Positions 43,417 through 53,064 are shown, counted from the first letter of the stretch. The stretch: DNA of 64,000 nucleotides from an uncultured Paracoccaceae bacterium (GCA_947493255.1 CANLQK010000003.1:418781-482780), one strand, 5' to 3'. The notes: generated from the sequence alone by a model not told the origin. Numbers and translations are program-made.

Positions 43417-45003
43417 GTGGCAAACTATCGCAACGCATGCCCAACTTGTTTCAAGTCGGGACGTCTGATGACAACACGTTTTTTCATTCCTGCCATTGTT
43501 ACGGTCTTGGCGACGCCATTCGCGTTTGCTCAGCACGACCGCTATGCCGTCATCGCACAGGACCCGCATTTGGCCGTGGTGCCGCGCACTGCCGATGAAA
43601 TAAACCGTATTGAAACGGTCACAGCGACCCCAACAGATTTCACAGCCGCACAGCGGTTTGAAGACCGACCAGCAGGCGCTGCAACGGTGCGTGTGACGCC
43701 TGATTCAAATGCGTTCAGCCTTTCGTCCGCCAATATCACGTTCGAAGACGAGCTGTTGTTTAAGGTTGGCAACGGGTTGTTTCGCAAGATTTGGGTGTCG
43801 TCCCCTTCATCAACGTTAGCGTCCGATGGGCTTGGGCCGTTGTTCAACGCGCGGTCTTGCCAACGATGCCACATCAAAGATGGTCGCGGGCATGTACCAG
43901 AGGGGCCAGATGACACGTCTATTTCGATGTTCTTGCGGGTGTCTATCCCAGACGCAACGGCGGCGGTTCACGCAATTGACGGATATCATGGCACTGCGCC
44001 TGACCCCAATTATGGCGGACAATTGCAAGATTTCGCACTGCCAGGCATCGCGTCAGAATACCGCTTGGGAATTACCTATGAGGAAATTGAAGTTGCTTTA
44101 GGTGGCGGCGAAAGCGCGTCTCTGCGCGTCCCGACTTACACCGCCGAAAACCTTGGTTATGGGCCACTGCATGCTGACGCGATGTTATCGCCTCGTGTTG
44201 CGCCGCAGATGATCGGGCTTGGTTTGTTAGAAGCCATTCCGGCCGCAGACATTCTAGCAAACGCTGACCCTGACGACGCGAATGGCGATGGGATTTCTGG
44301 ACGCCCCAATATCGTTTGGTCGCAGGTGTATGACCAACCCATGTTGGGCCGCTTTGGCCTGAAGGCAGGTATGCCGACGCTTTTGGAACAAAACGCAGCA
44401 GCGTTTTCGGGCGACATTGGGATTTCGAGCCCCTTGCATCCGTCCGGTGCGGGCGAATGCACAACGGCTCAGTCCGATTGCATGAATGCCCCCCATGGTG
44501 ATGGGGATGCACGTAGCTTTGAAGTCGATCAGGAAATTCTCGATCTTGTCACGTTCTACAGTGCCAATCTTGGTGTTCCGGCCCGCCGCGACCCAGATGC
44601 CCCCGAAGTATTGCGGGGCAAAGAGCTGTTTAACGGTGCAGGTTGTACGGCCTGCCACCAACCGTCGTTTGTGACTCACCGGTTGGAAGGCCAACCTGCA
44701 CAGTCATTCCAACTCATTTGGCCATACACCGACCTTCTGTTGCACGACTTGGGCGAAGGTTTGGCCGATAACCGCCCCGAAGCTGTTGCAACGGGACGCG
44801 AATGGCGCACGCCGCCGCTGTGGGGAATAGGGCTGACGGAACAGGTCTCTGGGCATACACAATTCCTTCATGACGGGCGTGCGCGCTCGATTTTGGAGGC
44901 CGTGTTGTGGCATGGTGGAGAAGCACAGGCCGCGCGCGATATAGTTGTTGAGATGACACCGGATGAACGTGCAGCTCTGCTGCGTTTCTTGGAGAGCTTA
45001 TAG
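43417..45003 (+). CDS. Di-heme c-type oxidoreductase (DUF1111 family)
   Basis: 528 residues with two c-type heme motifs, CQRCH near residue 150 and CTACH near residue 412, and the peroxidase-like layout of the DUF1111 'thiol oxidoreductase' family. The GTG start at 43417 has a very strong AGGAGG six bases upstream. It gives an extended signal (NYRNACPTCFKSG, then MTTRFFIPAIVTVLATPFAFA). The inner ATG 43468 would give a conventional signal peptide, but its ribosome site is weaker. It is periplasmic. In the imelysin operons it is thought to alter iron redox state during uptake. Confidence 0.9.
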   Translation: MANYRNACPTCFKSGRLMTTRFFIPAIVTVLATPFAFAQHDRYAVIAQDPHLAVVPRTADEINRIETVTATPTDFTAAQRFEDRPAGAATVRVTPDSNAFSLSSANITFEDELLFKVGNGLFRKIWVSSPSSTLASDGLGPLFNARSCQRCHIKDGRGHVPEGPDDTSISMFLRVSIPDATAAVHAIDGYHGTAPDPNYGGQLQDFALPGIASEYRLGITYEEIEVALGGGESASLRVPTYTAENLGYGPLHADAMLSPRVAPQMIGLGLLEAIPAADILANADPDDANGDGISGRPNIVWSQVYDQPMLGRFGLKAGMPTLLEQNAAAFSGDIGISSPLHPSGAGECTTAQSDCMNAPHGDGDARSFEVDQEILDLVTFYSANLGVPARRDPDAPEVLRGKELFNGAGCTACHQPSFVTHRLEGQPAQSFQLIWPYTDLLLHDLGEGLADNRPEAVATGREWRTPPLWGIGLTEQVSGHTQFLHDGRARSILEAVLWHGGEAQAARDIVVEMTPDERAALLRFLESL

Positions 45004-45954
45004 ATGAAATACGCTGCTATATTTTGCCTTACCCCGACACTTGCTTTGGCAAACCCGCAGGTGGACGCGGCGATCGATGACCATGTTTTGCCACGGCTTG
45101 CCCATTTGACAGAAATGACCAGCGATCTGGTTGCTGCGGGTTGTGACGCGCAGGCGGCTTGGGAAGATGCGGCTGAAGCATGGATCGCGGTGTCACACCT
45201 GCGGTTTGGCCCCACCGAGGTCGATAACCGTGCTTTTGCCTTGGCGTTTTGGCCAGACCCGCGCGGGACGACACCAAAGACGCTTCATGGTTGGCTGGCC
45301 GAAGGCAACTTGGACGTCTCCGACGCCTCTATTGCTGGGCGCGGGTTTTATGCGATGGAATTTTTGGCTTTTGACGAGGCGTTTTGGGAATATGAAGCCA
45401 CCTGCGATTTGATCGGCGCCTTAGCTGAGGACATTCATAGCAATGCCGTCGCTATCCACGATGATTGGGAAAACCGCTATGCCGCGCTGATCCAAGAAGC
45501 TGGCAATGACATTTACCGTGATGAAACCGAAAGCCTGCAAGAACTCTACAAGGCGGTCGGCGCTGGGCTGGAATTCATGATTGATCAACGGCTTGGCCGG
45601 CCTTTGGGGACGTTTGATCGGCCGCGTCCAACGCGGGCTGAAATGCGCCGCTCTGTGCGGTCCTTGGCCAATATCGCAACATCACTGGACAGCCTGACTG
45701 AGCTGGCGATGATTTTGGCAGATGATGAGATTGATTCACAGATCACGGTTTTCGCAGACCGCGCCCATGGTCGTATTGCCCAGATTGCGGCGCTTGAGGG
45801 TGGCGCAGACCTAAGCCTTGTTGCCCAGCCAGCGGACCGGTTTCGTGTCGAGGCACTTCAGCAAGATATCACAGACATTCGACTGCTGTTGGCCGAACAG
45901 TTGGGGCCGCAATTGGGCGTGATCGAAGGGTTCAATTCGCTGGACGGCGATTGA
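45004..45954 (+). CDS. Second imelysin-family protein
   Basis: 316 residues. A short signal peptide (MKYAAIFCLTPTLALA) precedes an all-helical imelysin domain (VDAAIDDHVLPRLAHLTEMTSDLVAAGC and on). The region GRGFYAMEFLAFD is where the first imelysin has GYHAVEFLLWG; the conserved His is replaced, so this paralogue has a variant GxxxxE motif. Its ATG directly follows the stop of the di-heme gene, and its TGA overlaps the next ATG (ATGA). It probably pairs with the first imelysin in periplasmic iron handling. Confidence 0.87.
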   Translation: MKYAAIFCLTPTLALANPQVDAAIDDHVLPRLAHLTEMTSDLVAAGCDAQAAWEDAAEAWIAVSHLRFGPTEVDNRAFALAFWPDPRGTTPKTLHGWLAEGNLDVSDASIAGRGFYAMEFLAFDEAFWEYEATCDLIGALAEDIHSNAVAIHDDWENRYAALIQEAGNDIYRDETESLQELYKAVGAGLEFMIDQRLGRPLGTFDRPRPTRAEMRRSVRSLANIATSLDSLTELAMILADDEIDSQITVFADRAHGRIAQIAALEGGADLSLVAQPADRFRVEALQQDITDIRLLLAEQLGPQLGVIEGFNSLDGD

Positions 45955-47009
45955 TGACCACACGGCGCGGATTTCTTGCGGGGCTTTTGGCGGCGAGCGC
46001 GGTGCCTGCGCCCACATGGGCTGATGCTGGGGCTCCAGCGTTTCTGACGGCGGCCCAATTGCCTGATGGGACATATGTTTTGGTCGGTTTGGATCTGGGG
46101 GGCGTTGAACGGTTTCGCATTCCACTGCCCGAACGTGGCCATGCGGCCGCCGCGCATCCGGTCCGTCCAGAAGCGGTGGCCTTCGCGCGCAGGCCCGGTA
46201 CCTTTGCCATTGTTTTAGATTGTCGCACAGGCGGTGTGCTGGCCCGGCTGAACAGCCCTGATGGCCGTCATTTTTACGGGCATGGTGCGTTTGATCCAAC
46301 CGGTGATCTTTTGTTCACCACCGAAAACGACTTTGAACGCGGGCAGGGCCGGATTGGTATTTGGGATGCACGACATGGCTATGCCCGCGTTGGCGAGTTT
46401 GCGTCGCACGGTGTTGGCCCGCACGAAATACGCCTATTGCCGGATGGCAGTTTGGTCGTGGCCAATGGTGGCATTGATACCCATCCCGAAACGGGCCGCG
46501 AGAAGTTAAACCTTCCGACGATGCGGCCGAACCTGAGTTATGTGGATTTGAATGGGGCGTTGCTGGATCAAGTTGAACCGACCCATCATCATGCCAGCGT
46601 CAGGCACCTGAGCGTACGGGCGGATGGATCGGTTGCGATTGGCATGCAGTGGCAGGGGGCGGTGCATGAAGCACCTGCATTGACGGCAACACACCGCCGT
46701 AACGGGCCGTGGCACGAAATGGGGGATGGTGGGGCCCTGAACGGTTACGTCGGCAGCATTGCGTTTTCGGGGGATGGCCGTCAGCTGGCTGTCACATCGC
46801 CCAAGTCAGGAGTGGTTCAGGTGTTTGATGCCGACAGCGGGGACTTGGTTTTAAACCATGCTCAAGAAGATGTCTGCGGCGTTGCCGCGACCACCTTTGG
46901 GTTGATTGTGACGGACGGGCAAGGGGACGTGCAACGTTTGAACGCCCCCCCGCGGAAGTTAGCCAGCTTTGATCTGGCGTTTGACAATCACCTTGTGGCG
47001 ATCACCTAG
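45951..47009 (+). CDS. DUF1513 beta-propeller-like periplasmic protein
   Basis: 352 residues. The N-terminus TTRRGFLAGLLAASAVPAPTWA is a twin-arginine signal, so the protein is exported folded. The rest has the repeating DG/GT turns of a beta-propeller (for example HGAFDPTGDLLFTTEND, SHGVGPHEIRLLPDGSLVVANGG, VGSIAFSGDGRQLAVTSP), as in DUF1513 proteins found at the end of imelysin operons. Export via Tat suggests a bound cofactor or metal. It starts four bases inside the previous gene and ends convergent with kduD, overlapping it by 8 bases. Confidence 0.88.
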   Translation: MMTTRRGFLAGLLAASAVPAPTWADAGAPAFLTAAQLPDGTYVLVGLDLGGVERFRIPLPERGHAAAAHPVRPEAVAFARRPGTFAIVLDCRTGGVLARLNSPDGRHFYGHGAFDPTGDLLFTTENDFERGQGRIGIWDARHGYARVGEFASHGVGPHEIRLLPDGSLVVANGGIDTHPETGREKLNLPTMRPNLSYVDLNGALLDQVEPTHHHASVRHLSVRADGSVAIGMQWQGAVHEAPALTATHRRNGPWHEMGDGGALNGYVGSIAFSGDGRQLAVTSPKSGVVQVFDADSGDLVLNHAQEDVCGVAATTFGLIVTDGQGDVQRLNAPPRKLASFDLAFDNHLVAIT

Positions 47010-47757
47010 CAAGCCAGCCGCCATCGACAGGCAAGGTCACCCCCGAGACATAGCGCGCCGCATCTGAGGCCAAGAACGTGACGGCACCCGAAATATCGTC
47101 TGCTTCGGCCCAACGGCCTGCTGGAATGCGATCCAAAATGGCCTTGTTGCGGTCCGCATCTTCGCGCAGCGCGGTCGTGTTGTTGGTCACGACATAGCCC
47201 GGGGCAACGGCGTTGACGGTGATCCCATGGGATGACCATTCGTTGCAAAGGATCTTCGTCAAACCGGCAACGCCGCTTTTGGACGCAGTGTAAGACGGTA
47301 TGCGAATGCCACCTTGGAACGATAGCAGTGATGCGATGTTGATGATGGACCCACCGGTTTCGACAGCCAAACGTGCCTTTGCAAACGCCTGTGACAAAAA
47401 GAAAACAACCTTGAGGTTGATGTCCATGACAGCATCCCAATCGTCCTCGGTGAACTCAATACTATCGGCGCGGCGGATGATGCCTGCGTTGTTCACCAGA
47501 ATATCGATCGGGCCATGTGCCGCGACGGCCGCGTCAAACGCTGCAACTGCACCCGTGACAGTGCCAAGGTCGGCCTGCACCGCGTCAGCGGTACCGCCGG
47601 CGGATTGAACAGCTGCAATCGTGTCGTCCATGGACGAGCGACCAACAGCCAGCACATGCGCACCAGCGCGGGCCAGATCGACGGCGATCGCCTGACCGAT
47701 GCCTGTATTGGCGCCAGTAACAAAGGCGCGTTTTCCTGTCAGGTCAAACCGGTTCAT
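47002..47757 (-). CDS. kduD: KduD, 2-keto-3-deoxygluconate (2-deoxygluconate 3-) dehydrogenase
   Basis: 251-residue short-chain dehydrogenase. NAD motif TGANTGIG, the NNAG motif (LVNNAGI), catalytic Ser in IINIASLLSF and YTASK (Tyr/Lys) are intact. KduD reduces 2,5-diketo-3-deoxygluconate to KDG after KduI in the breakdown of unsaturated uronates. The ATG overlaps the kduI stop by four bases (ATGA), so the pair is coupled. The C-terminal end overlaps the oppositely oriented DUF1513 gene by 8 bases. Confidence 0.92.
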   Translation of the reverse strand: MNRFDLTGKRAFVTGANTGIGQAIAVDLARAGAHVLAVGRSSMDDTIAAVQSAGGTADAVQADLGTVTGAVAAFDAAVAAHGPIDILVNNAGIIRRADSIEFTEDDWDAVMDINLKVVFFLSQAFAKARLAVETGGSIINIASLLSFQGGIRIPSYTASKSGVAGLTKILCNEWSSHGITVNAVAPGYVVTNNTTALREDADRNKAILDRIPAGRWAEADDISGAVTFLASDAARYVSGVTLPVDGGWLAR

Positions 47758-48581
47758 CGCAGGTCTTCCATTTCGACGACATCCATATCGGTGAAATCCA
47801 TGTTGTCACCGGCCATTGCCCAGATGAACCCGTAGGCCGATGTGCCGGACCCGCAATGGATGGACCATGGTGGTGACACGATGGCCTGTTCGTTTTGTAC
47901 GATCAGGTGGCGTGTTTCTTGGGGCTCGCCCATCATGTGAACAATGAAATTGTCTTTGGGTAGGCCGAAATAGCAATAGGCCTCGCAACGGCGTTCATGT
48001 GTATGTGTTGGAATCGAGTTCCAAACAGAGCCAGGTGCGAGTTTGGTCATGCCCATAACGATCTGGCAGCTTTCCATCACAGCAGGGTGCACGAATTGAT
48101 AGATTGTGCGTTCGTTTGACGTATCGCGCGACCCCAACGGCACCTGTTTCGCATCGTCGATCGTAATCAGGCGGGCAGGGATTTCGCGATGGGCTGGTGC
48201 CGAGATGATATAAAACTTGGCTGTTGTACCCGACATCGTGACGCTGCCAGTGCCCTTACCAAGGTACAACATATCACCGTTGTTCATGGAATAGGTTTCA
48301 CCACCTGCTTCTACGGTACCATCCGTGCCAAGGTTGACCAAGACGGCTTCACGGCGGTCCAACCAGTTTGGCGTGCCGGTTTCTTTGACAACTTCGAGTG
48401 TCAACGGCCCCTTTGACGGCATCGCGCCGCCCACGATCATGCGGTCGTATTGGGTGTAAACGATGTGGATCGTCCCGTCTTCGAATAAGGTTTCGATCAG
48501 GAATTCATTGCGCAATTCAGCCGTGTCCATTCCTTTGGCATGACGCGGGTCGATAGCGCGGCGAAGGTGTTCTTTTAACAT
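47754..48581 (-). CDS. kduI: KduI, 5-keto-4-deoxyuronate isomerase
   Basis: 275 residues, the normal length. The cupin zinc ligands are visible in THTHERRCEAYCYF (two His and Glu), with the fourth His in PPWSIHCGSG. It converts 5-keto-4-deoxyuronate (DKI), released by lyases from pectin-, ulvan- or glycosaminoglycan-type polymers, to 2,5-diketo-3-deoxygluconate, which KduD then reduces. AGAAAACAT precedes the ATG without a strong ribosome site. Its presence extends the locus beyond alginate, whose monomer needs only DEH reductase. Confidence 0.94.
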   Translation of the reverse strand: MLKEHLRRAIDPRHAKGMDTAELRNEFLIETLFEDGTIHIVYTQYDRMIVGGAMPSKGPLTLEVVKETGTPNWLDRREAVLVNLGTDGTVEAGGETYSMNNGDMLYLGKGTGSVTMSGTTAKFYIISAPAHREIPARLITIDDAKQVPLGSRDTSNERTIYQFVHPAVMESCQIVMGMTKLAPGSVWNSIPTHTHERRCEAYCYFGLPKDNFIVHMMGEPQETRHLIVQNEQAIVSPPWSIHCGSGTSAYGFIWAMAGDNMDFTDMDVVEMEDLR

Positions 48582-48615
48582 ATGTTTTCTCCCAGTGTTC
48601 TGAATTAATTGGCCG

Positions 48616-49995
48616 TTAGGCCGCGACGTCGGACCGTTTCCAGTCGCCCTTGTACAGGCGCAGATGGAACGGAAAAAATTTCACCAACTCTTCGCACAAG
48701 AGTAGGCACAACACCCAAATCGGCGAAACGTTGAAATACAGAACGGCAAGCGCAGTCGCTGGTACACGAAAAGCCCATTGCGATGCCAGAAACAGCTTCA
48801 TAACGTAAATCGTGTCACCACTTGCTCGCAACGTGTTGCCGCAAATTGCATTGGTCGCCTTTGGGAAGGTCAGAACCAACAAGAGCGGCAAGAACCCAAG
48901 CACATAGCCACGGGTCTCGGCTGTTAGGTCTGTATAGAGCCGATCAGCAGAAAGGCAGACCACGGCGAAAATCAGGGACCCAAACAGGGCAGTGACGAAT
49001 GCGCCGCGCCATGCCGCGCTCAAGAATATGTCTAAGGTGCCCTCGTCGGTTTTGCGACCCAACAATTGTGCGACCATTATGCCCGTGGCTTGGGTCCATT
49101 GCATACTGATTTGGCTGGTCACCATGATCCAAGGTGCGATCAGCGTCATGGCGGCAAACGCATTTAGGGACATGGTTGCGTAGATCAGGTTGCAAATATG
49201 CCCTGCAAGACCGGCGCTAAAGAATGTTGCGGCAATCGGCAGCGCAAAAACGAAATGCCGCTTTAACGCGGATAGAAAGTTGCCGCCGCGCCAGCCTTCA
49301 ACGCGGGTTAGGTAACGGTCGGATTTCATCAACTGATACACCAAGAACCCAACCTGCACGGTGACCGCGATTGCGCTGCCCATGGCTGCGCCGGTTACGC
49401 CAAACGCCGGAAGGCCAAACATGCCCCAGATCAAGACGATGCTTGCCGCGACATTGATCGGGAGAGAGAGGCAGAAACTATACAATGGAATCCGCGTACG
49501 CCCGCAGCCGTTCAGATAGCTTGATAGGATTTGACCGACAGCCTCGGCCATGATCACCAGTGAAAACACTGAAAGATAGCCACGGGAAAGTTCTGCGACT
49601 TGTGGCGTGGGTGCAAGCCAATCGATAATGAAACCGCCAAACAGCGAGATGAGCAGAAGGCCCACGCTCCCAACGATCAACGAAATCGTCAGCCCCGAGG
49701 CGAGTGTCGATTTAAGGAAAGATGCGTCTTGCGTCCCGAAAGCTTGGGCTGTTCGAATTTGCATTCCACCAGAAAATGAATGGATCGCGCTTAGGACGAT
49801 GCCCGCGATGGCGGCGGCTAGCCCCATTGCGGCCAACGCAGTCTCACCCAATGCGGAAACCAGATAGGCATCAATAACAAAGATACCGTGCAGCAGGATT
49901 GCTTTGATTGTCATCGGCCACGCCAATGCGAAAACATGGCGTGCACCTGGCGAGCTATAGGTTGTGGCGACGCCTATTGTCGGGCTCGACGCCAT
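48616..49995 (-). CDS. MATE-family efflux transporter
   Basis: 459 residues with twelve predicted membrane helices in two pseudo-symmetric halves, typical of the MATE (NorM/DinF) family. Stretches include FALAWPMTIKAILLHGIFVIDAYLVSALGETALAAMGLA and LRASGDTIYVMKLFLASQWAFRVPATA. MATE proteins export cations or drugs by Na+ or H+ exchange. It lies between kduI and the GntR regulator gene on the same strand, so it may be co-regulated with uronate catabolism and could export a toxic keto-sugar. That role is only a guess. Confidence 0.9.
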   Translation of the reverse strand: MASSPTIGVATTYSSPGARHVFALAWPMTIKAILLHGIFVIDAYLVSALGETALAAMGLAAAIAGIVLSAIHSFSGGMQIRTAQAFGTQDASFLKSTLASGLTISLIVGSVGLLLISLFGGFIIDWLAPTPQVAELSRGYLSVFSLVIMAEAVGQILSSYLNGCGRTRIPLYSFCLSLPINVAASIVLIWGMFGLPAFGVTGAAMGSAIAVTVQVGFLVYQLMKSDRYLTRVEGWRGGNFLSALKRHFVFALPIAATFFSAGLAGHICNLIYATMSLNAFAAMTLIAPWIMVTSQISMQWTQATGIMVAQLLGRKTDEGTLDIFLSAAWRGAFVTALFGSLIFAVVCLSADRLYTDLTAETRGYVLGFLPLLLVLTFPKATNAICGNTLRASGDTIYVMKLFLASQWAFRVPATALAVLYFNVSPIWVLCLLLCEELVKFFPFHLRLYKGDWKRSDVAA

Positions 49996-50050
49996 GACCT
50001 GAGGGCTCCTTCAAAGTTGTTAACCCCGGCAAGGGTGAACACGTGTGGCA

Positions 50051-50743
50051 TCAATTTCCGGTTTTCTCGAAATAGTTTGCGTTGGTCGCAGCGATCATTG
50101 CGAGGGTTTCATCGAGACGTGACAGGTGGATCATCCCAGCATTTACAGCTGCATCGGCATCATGTGCCTTGATCGCATTTGCGATCTTGCGGTGATCTTC
50201 GATAAGTTCTGGCATGCGCGTTTCTTTAGAAAGGCCCAGCATACACAGACGGTCCACTTTGGATTTTTCATCCATGATCACTTCGAAAGCGAACTCGGCC
50301 TTCGCGATGAGGCACAGGGTCCGGTGGAATTCATAATCAAGCGACGTGAATGCATCGATGTGATGATTTGCGAGGGCATCGTCTTGGGTCTTAATTGCTA
50401 TATCTAGCAAGTTCGCGCCCTCGGCATCGCAGTGAAGCGCGGCGCGACGCAGCACTTCCGTTTCGATTGCAGCGCGGACGAACCGTGATTTCTCGATTTC
50501 ACGCGCAGAGAATCGCTTCACTTCGGTGGCACGTTGGGGGCGGATCAACAACAAGTCTTGATTCGCAAGGCGGCTAAACGCATCACGCACAGGTTGTCGG
50601 GACACCCCAAACTGTGACGCAACGTCGGCCTCGGAAATCTTGTCCCCAGGCAATAGTCGTAGCGACACGATTTCGTCGTGTAGATGTTCAAAAATTGTAT
50701 CTACCGTCGTGCGGCGGTCGCTCAATTGGGTCGCTGGTGCCAT
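50051..50743 (-). CDS. GntR/FadR-type transcriptional regulator
   Basis: 230 residues. The winged HTH (IVSLRLLPGDKISEADVASQFGVSRQPVRDAFSRLANQDLL) is at 20-75, and an FCD-type helical ligand domain follows with metal-site residues (DYEFHRTL, EDHRKIANAI, HLSRLDE). The ATG at 50743 has GGAGGAG upstream; the longer frame to 50815 does not. It is transcribed divergently from the alginate transport operon and lies beside two operator-like repeats (50925-50957). It probably represses both directions and is released by a uronate or KDG-like intermediate, as in UxuR/KdgR-like FadR proteins. Confidence 0.9.
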   Translation of the reverse strand: MAPATQLSDRRTTVDTIFEHLHDEIVSLRLLPGDKISEADVASQFGVSRQPVRDAFSRLANQDLLLIRPQRATEVKRFSAREIEKSRFVRAAIETEVLRRAALHCDAEGANLLDIAIKTQDDALANHHIDAFTSLDYEFHRTLCLIAKAEFAFEVIMDEKSKVDRLCMLGLSKETRMPELIEDHRKIANAIKAHDADAAVNAGMIHLSRLDETLAMIAATNANYFEKTGN

Positions 50744-50924
50744 TCGTGTTCTCCTCCATTTTTGCAACCATCGCGTGATATTCCTGCGATGCGTACTTGG
50801 CGGCAGCAGGAACATTGTTGTTCAGTCGCAAGGGATGCCTCCACCCCAACCCATAATGGGTAAGTCTTTTTATCCTTTAGCACCACAAACCGTCTCGTTG
50901 AACACATTAATAAATTTATTTACG

Positions 50925-50957
50925 ACTAGTATACCAGATTCATAACTAGTATACCAG
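50925..50957. promoter_or_regulatory. Tandem GntR operator-like sites
   Basis: ACTAGTATACCAG occurs at 50925-50937 and again at 50945-50957, exactly 20 bp apart, or about two helical turns. Each contains a near-palindromic (C)TGGTATAC-type GntR/FadR core around GTATAC. They lie between the GntR gene and algS, and the AT-rich run before them could hold the promoters. Confidence 0.75.
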
Positions 50958-51028
50958 TTTTCGAGTTGGGTCGAATCGGCCCGAAGATTAATGGCGGAGA
51001 GGAAGCCGCCAACATAAGGGGAGGGCGC

Positions 51029-52123
51029 ATGTCAGGCGTTAGTCTAGAGGGCATCGTAAAGGCCTATGGGGCAGTTCAGGTTGTTCACGGTGTGGATCTT
51101 GAGGTCCAAGAGAAAGAATTTGTTGTTCTGGTTGGTCCGTCTGGGTGCGGTAAGTCCACGACATTGCGCATGATTGCGGGTCTTGAGGAGATCAGTGGTG
51201 GTGAGCTGACCATCGATGGTCGGGTTATGAATCGCGTAGCACCAAAAGACCGTGATGTCGCGATGGTGTTCCAAAACTATGCATTATACCCGCACCTGAA
51301 TGTCGCCGAAAATATCGCTTTTGGTTTGCGCATCCGCAAAGAGCCAAAAGACAAAATTGAAAGCCAGATTAAAGAGGTCGCCGGTATCCTTGGCTTGACC
51401 GAATATCTGGAACGGCGCCCAGCAGATCTGTCTGGTGGTCAACGCCAGCGTGTTGCAATGGGCCGCGCGATCGTGCGGAACCCAAAAGTCTTCTTGTTTG
51501 ATGAACCGCTGTCCAACTTGGATGCGAAATTGCGCACCCAAATGCGCGCCGAAATCAAACGTCTTCACAAACGTTTGGGCGTTACATCCATTTACGTGAC
51601 ACACGATCAGGTCGAGGCGATGACGCTTGCGGACCGGATTGTTGTTATGAACGATGGCCGGATCGAACAAATCGGTTCGCCGATGGACCTGTTTTTGAAC
51701 CCCGCGAATACATTCGTTGCCGCGTTCCTTGGCGCGCCGCCAATGAACTTGGTCGAGGCAACGATGACAAGCGATACAGTTGCTGAATTCAATGGACAGT
51801 CGATTTCGCTACCGAAATTGGACGCGTTGAAGAACTCTACAGGGCGCGCGGTGACATTGGGTATTCGACCAGAATTCGTCGAAGTCGCTGACCCATCCGT
51901 TAAATCGCAAGTCAAGATTGATGTGGACTTGATCGAGACCCTCGGGTCGGAAGCATTGGTCCACGCAACCCTTGGTGAGAAACCGTTCGTGATCCGTACG
52001 GAAACGATTGGGAAGCTGGAAGTGTTGGACAACGTGAGTGGTTTTACCATCGACCCCAAACTGGTCCGCGTCTTTGATGCAGAGACAGGGGTAGCGTTGC
52101 CAGGACAGGTGCATGAACAATGA
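51029..52123 (+). CDS. algS: AlgS-like ABC transporter ATPase
   Basis: 364 residues, the MalK/UgpC-type length. Walker A GPSGCGKST, Q-loop FQNYALYPH, signature LSGGQRQRVAMGRAI, Walker B VFLFDEPLSNLD and the H-loop THDQVEA are all intact, and a regulatory TOBE region begins near residue 240. ATG 51029 has GGGAGGG six bases upstream; the frame extends to 50966 without one. It should power the AlgM1M2 permease. Overlaps the next gene by four bases. Confidence 0.92.
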   Translation: MSGVSLEGIVKAYGAVQVVHGVDLEVQEKEFVVLVGPSGCGKSTTLRMIAGLEEISGGELTIDGRVMNRVAPKDRDVAMVFQNYALYPHLNVAENIAFGLRIRKEPKDKIESQIKEVAGILGLTEYLERRPADLSGGQRQRVAMGRAIVRNPKVFLFDEPLSNLDAKLRTQMRAEIKRLHKRLGVTSIYVTHDQVEAMTLADRIVVMNDGRIEQIGSPMDLFLNPANTFVAAFLGAPPMNLVEATMTSDTVAEFNGQSISLPKLDALKNSTGRAVTLGIRPEFVEVADPSVKSQVKIDVDLIETLGSEALVHATLGEKPFVIRTETIGKLEVLDNVSGFTIDPKLVRVFDAETGVALPGQVHEQ

Positions 52124-53052
52124 GCAGTCCTAGCACATCCTCCAAATTAGAAAGGTTCGGCGAACACATGCGCCGCGAATGGCAGCTGTACGTCATGCTG
52201 TTGCCGCTGGTGATCTGGTTGTTCGTGTTTCTTTACAAGCCAATGTATGGCCTGCAGATCGCGTTCAAAGACTATTCCATTTTCCGCGGCGTTTCAGGCA
52301 GCCCTTGGGTCGGCTTTGAGCACTTTGAACGATTGTTCACCAATGATCAGTTCTTGCGAGCGTTGAAAAACACGGTCGTGATCAGTTTCTACAGCCTTGT
52401 TTTTGGCTTCCCGATGCCGATCATCTTGGCGCTGATGTTCAATGAAGTGTTGAACAGGATGTTTAAAAAGACATCACAAACAATCGTTTACCTGCCTCAC
52501 TTCATCTCGTCTGTTATTATTGCGGGTATTGTTATCACGGCGTTTAGCCCATCAGCGGGTATCGTGAACACGGTCATGGGGTGGTTTGGGTTAGAACCCA
52601 TATACTTCCTGACCAAACCTGAATGGTTTAGGCCGATCTTTATCGGTACGGGCATTTGGCAAGAATCCGGTTTCCAATCTATCGTCTATCTTGCGGCTAT
52701 CGCTGGTGTCTCTCCGACACTTTATGAATCCGCTGTGGTCGACGGGGCATCCCGTTGGCAGATGATGTGGAAAATCACGATCCCGTCTATCCTTCCGACG
52801 ATCATCATTATGTTGATCATCCGGATCGGTAACATCCTCGAAGTGAGCTTCGAAATGGTGATCTTGCTTTATCAGCCAGCCACTTATGAAACCGCCGACG
52901 TCGTGAACTCTTACATCTTCCGTCAGGGTATCCAGGCCGGTCAGTACGACTTTGCCGCGGCCGCCGGTTTGTTCAACGCCGTCATCGCCTTCGCGTTGGT
53001 TATGGCCGCAAACACAATCTCGAAGCGCTACTCGCGCACATCGCTTTGGTAG
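52120..53052 (+). CDS. algM1: AlgM1-like ABC permease
   Basis: 310 residues with six membrane helices. The ABC EAA motif is present as YESAVVDGASRWQMMWKITIPSI. It is of the LplB/CUT1 type and resembles AlgM1 of the Sphingomonas alginate importer. Start overlaps algS (ATGA), and 12 bp separate it from the next permease. It forms the inner-membrane channel with AlgM2 for oligosaccharides handed over by the binding protein. Confidence 0.9.
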   Translation: MSSPSTSSKLERFGEHMRREWQLYVMLLPLVIWLFVFLYKPMYGLQIAFKDYSIFRGVSGSPWVGFEHFERLFTNDQFLRALKNTVVISFYSLVFGFPMPIILALMFNEVLNRMFKKTSQTIVYLPHFISSVIIAGIVITAFSPSAGIVNTVMGWFGLEPIYFLTKPEWFRPIFIGTGIWQESGFQSIVYLAAIAGVSPTLYESAVVDGASRWQMMWKITIPSILPTIIIMLIIRIGNILEVSFEMVILLYQPATYETADVVNSYIFRQGIQAGQYDFAAAAGLFNAVIAFALVMAANTISKRYSRTSLW

Positions 53053-53064
53053 GGGAGAAGACAA

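Noticed and set aside
47000..47012. Overlap of DUF1513 and kduD ends as a sequencing error
   Set aside because: Both stops are natural, both proteins end normally for their families, and an 8-base convergent overlap is common.
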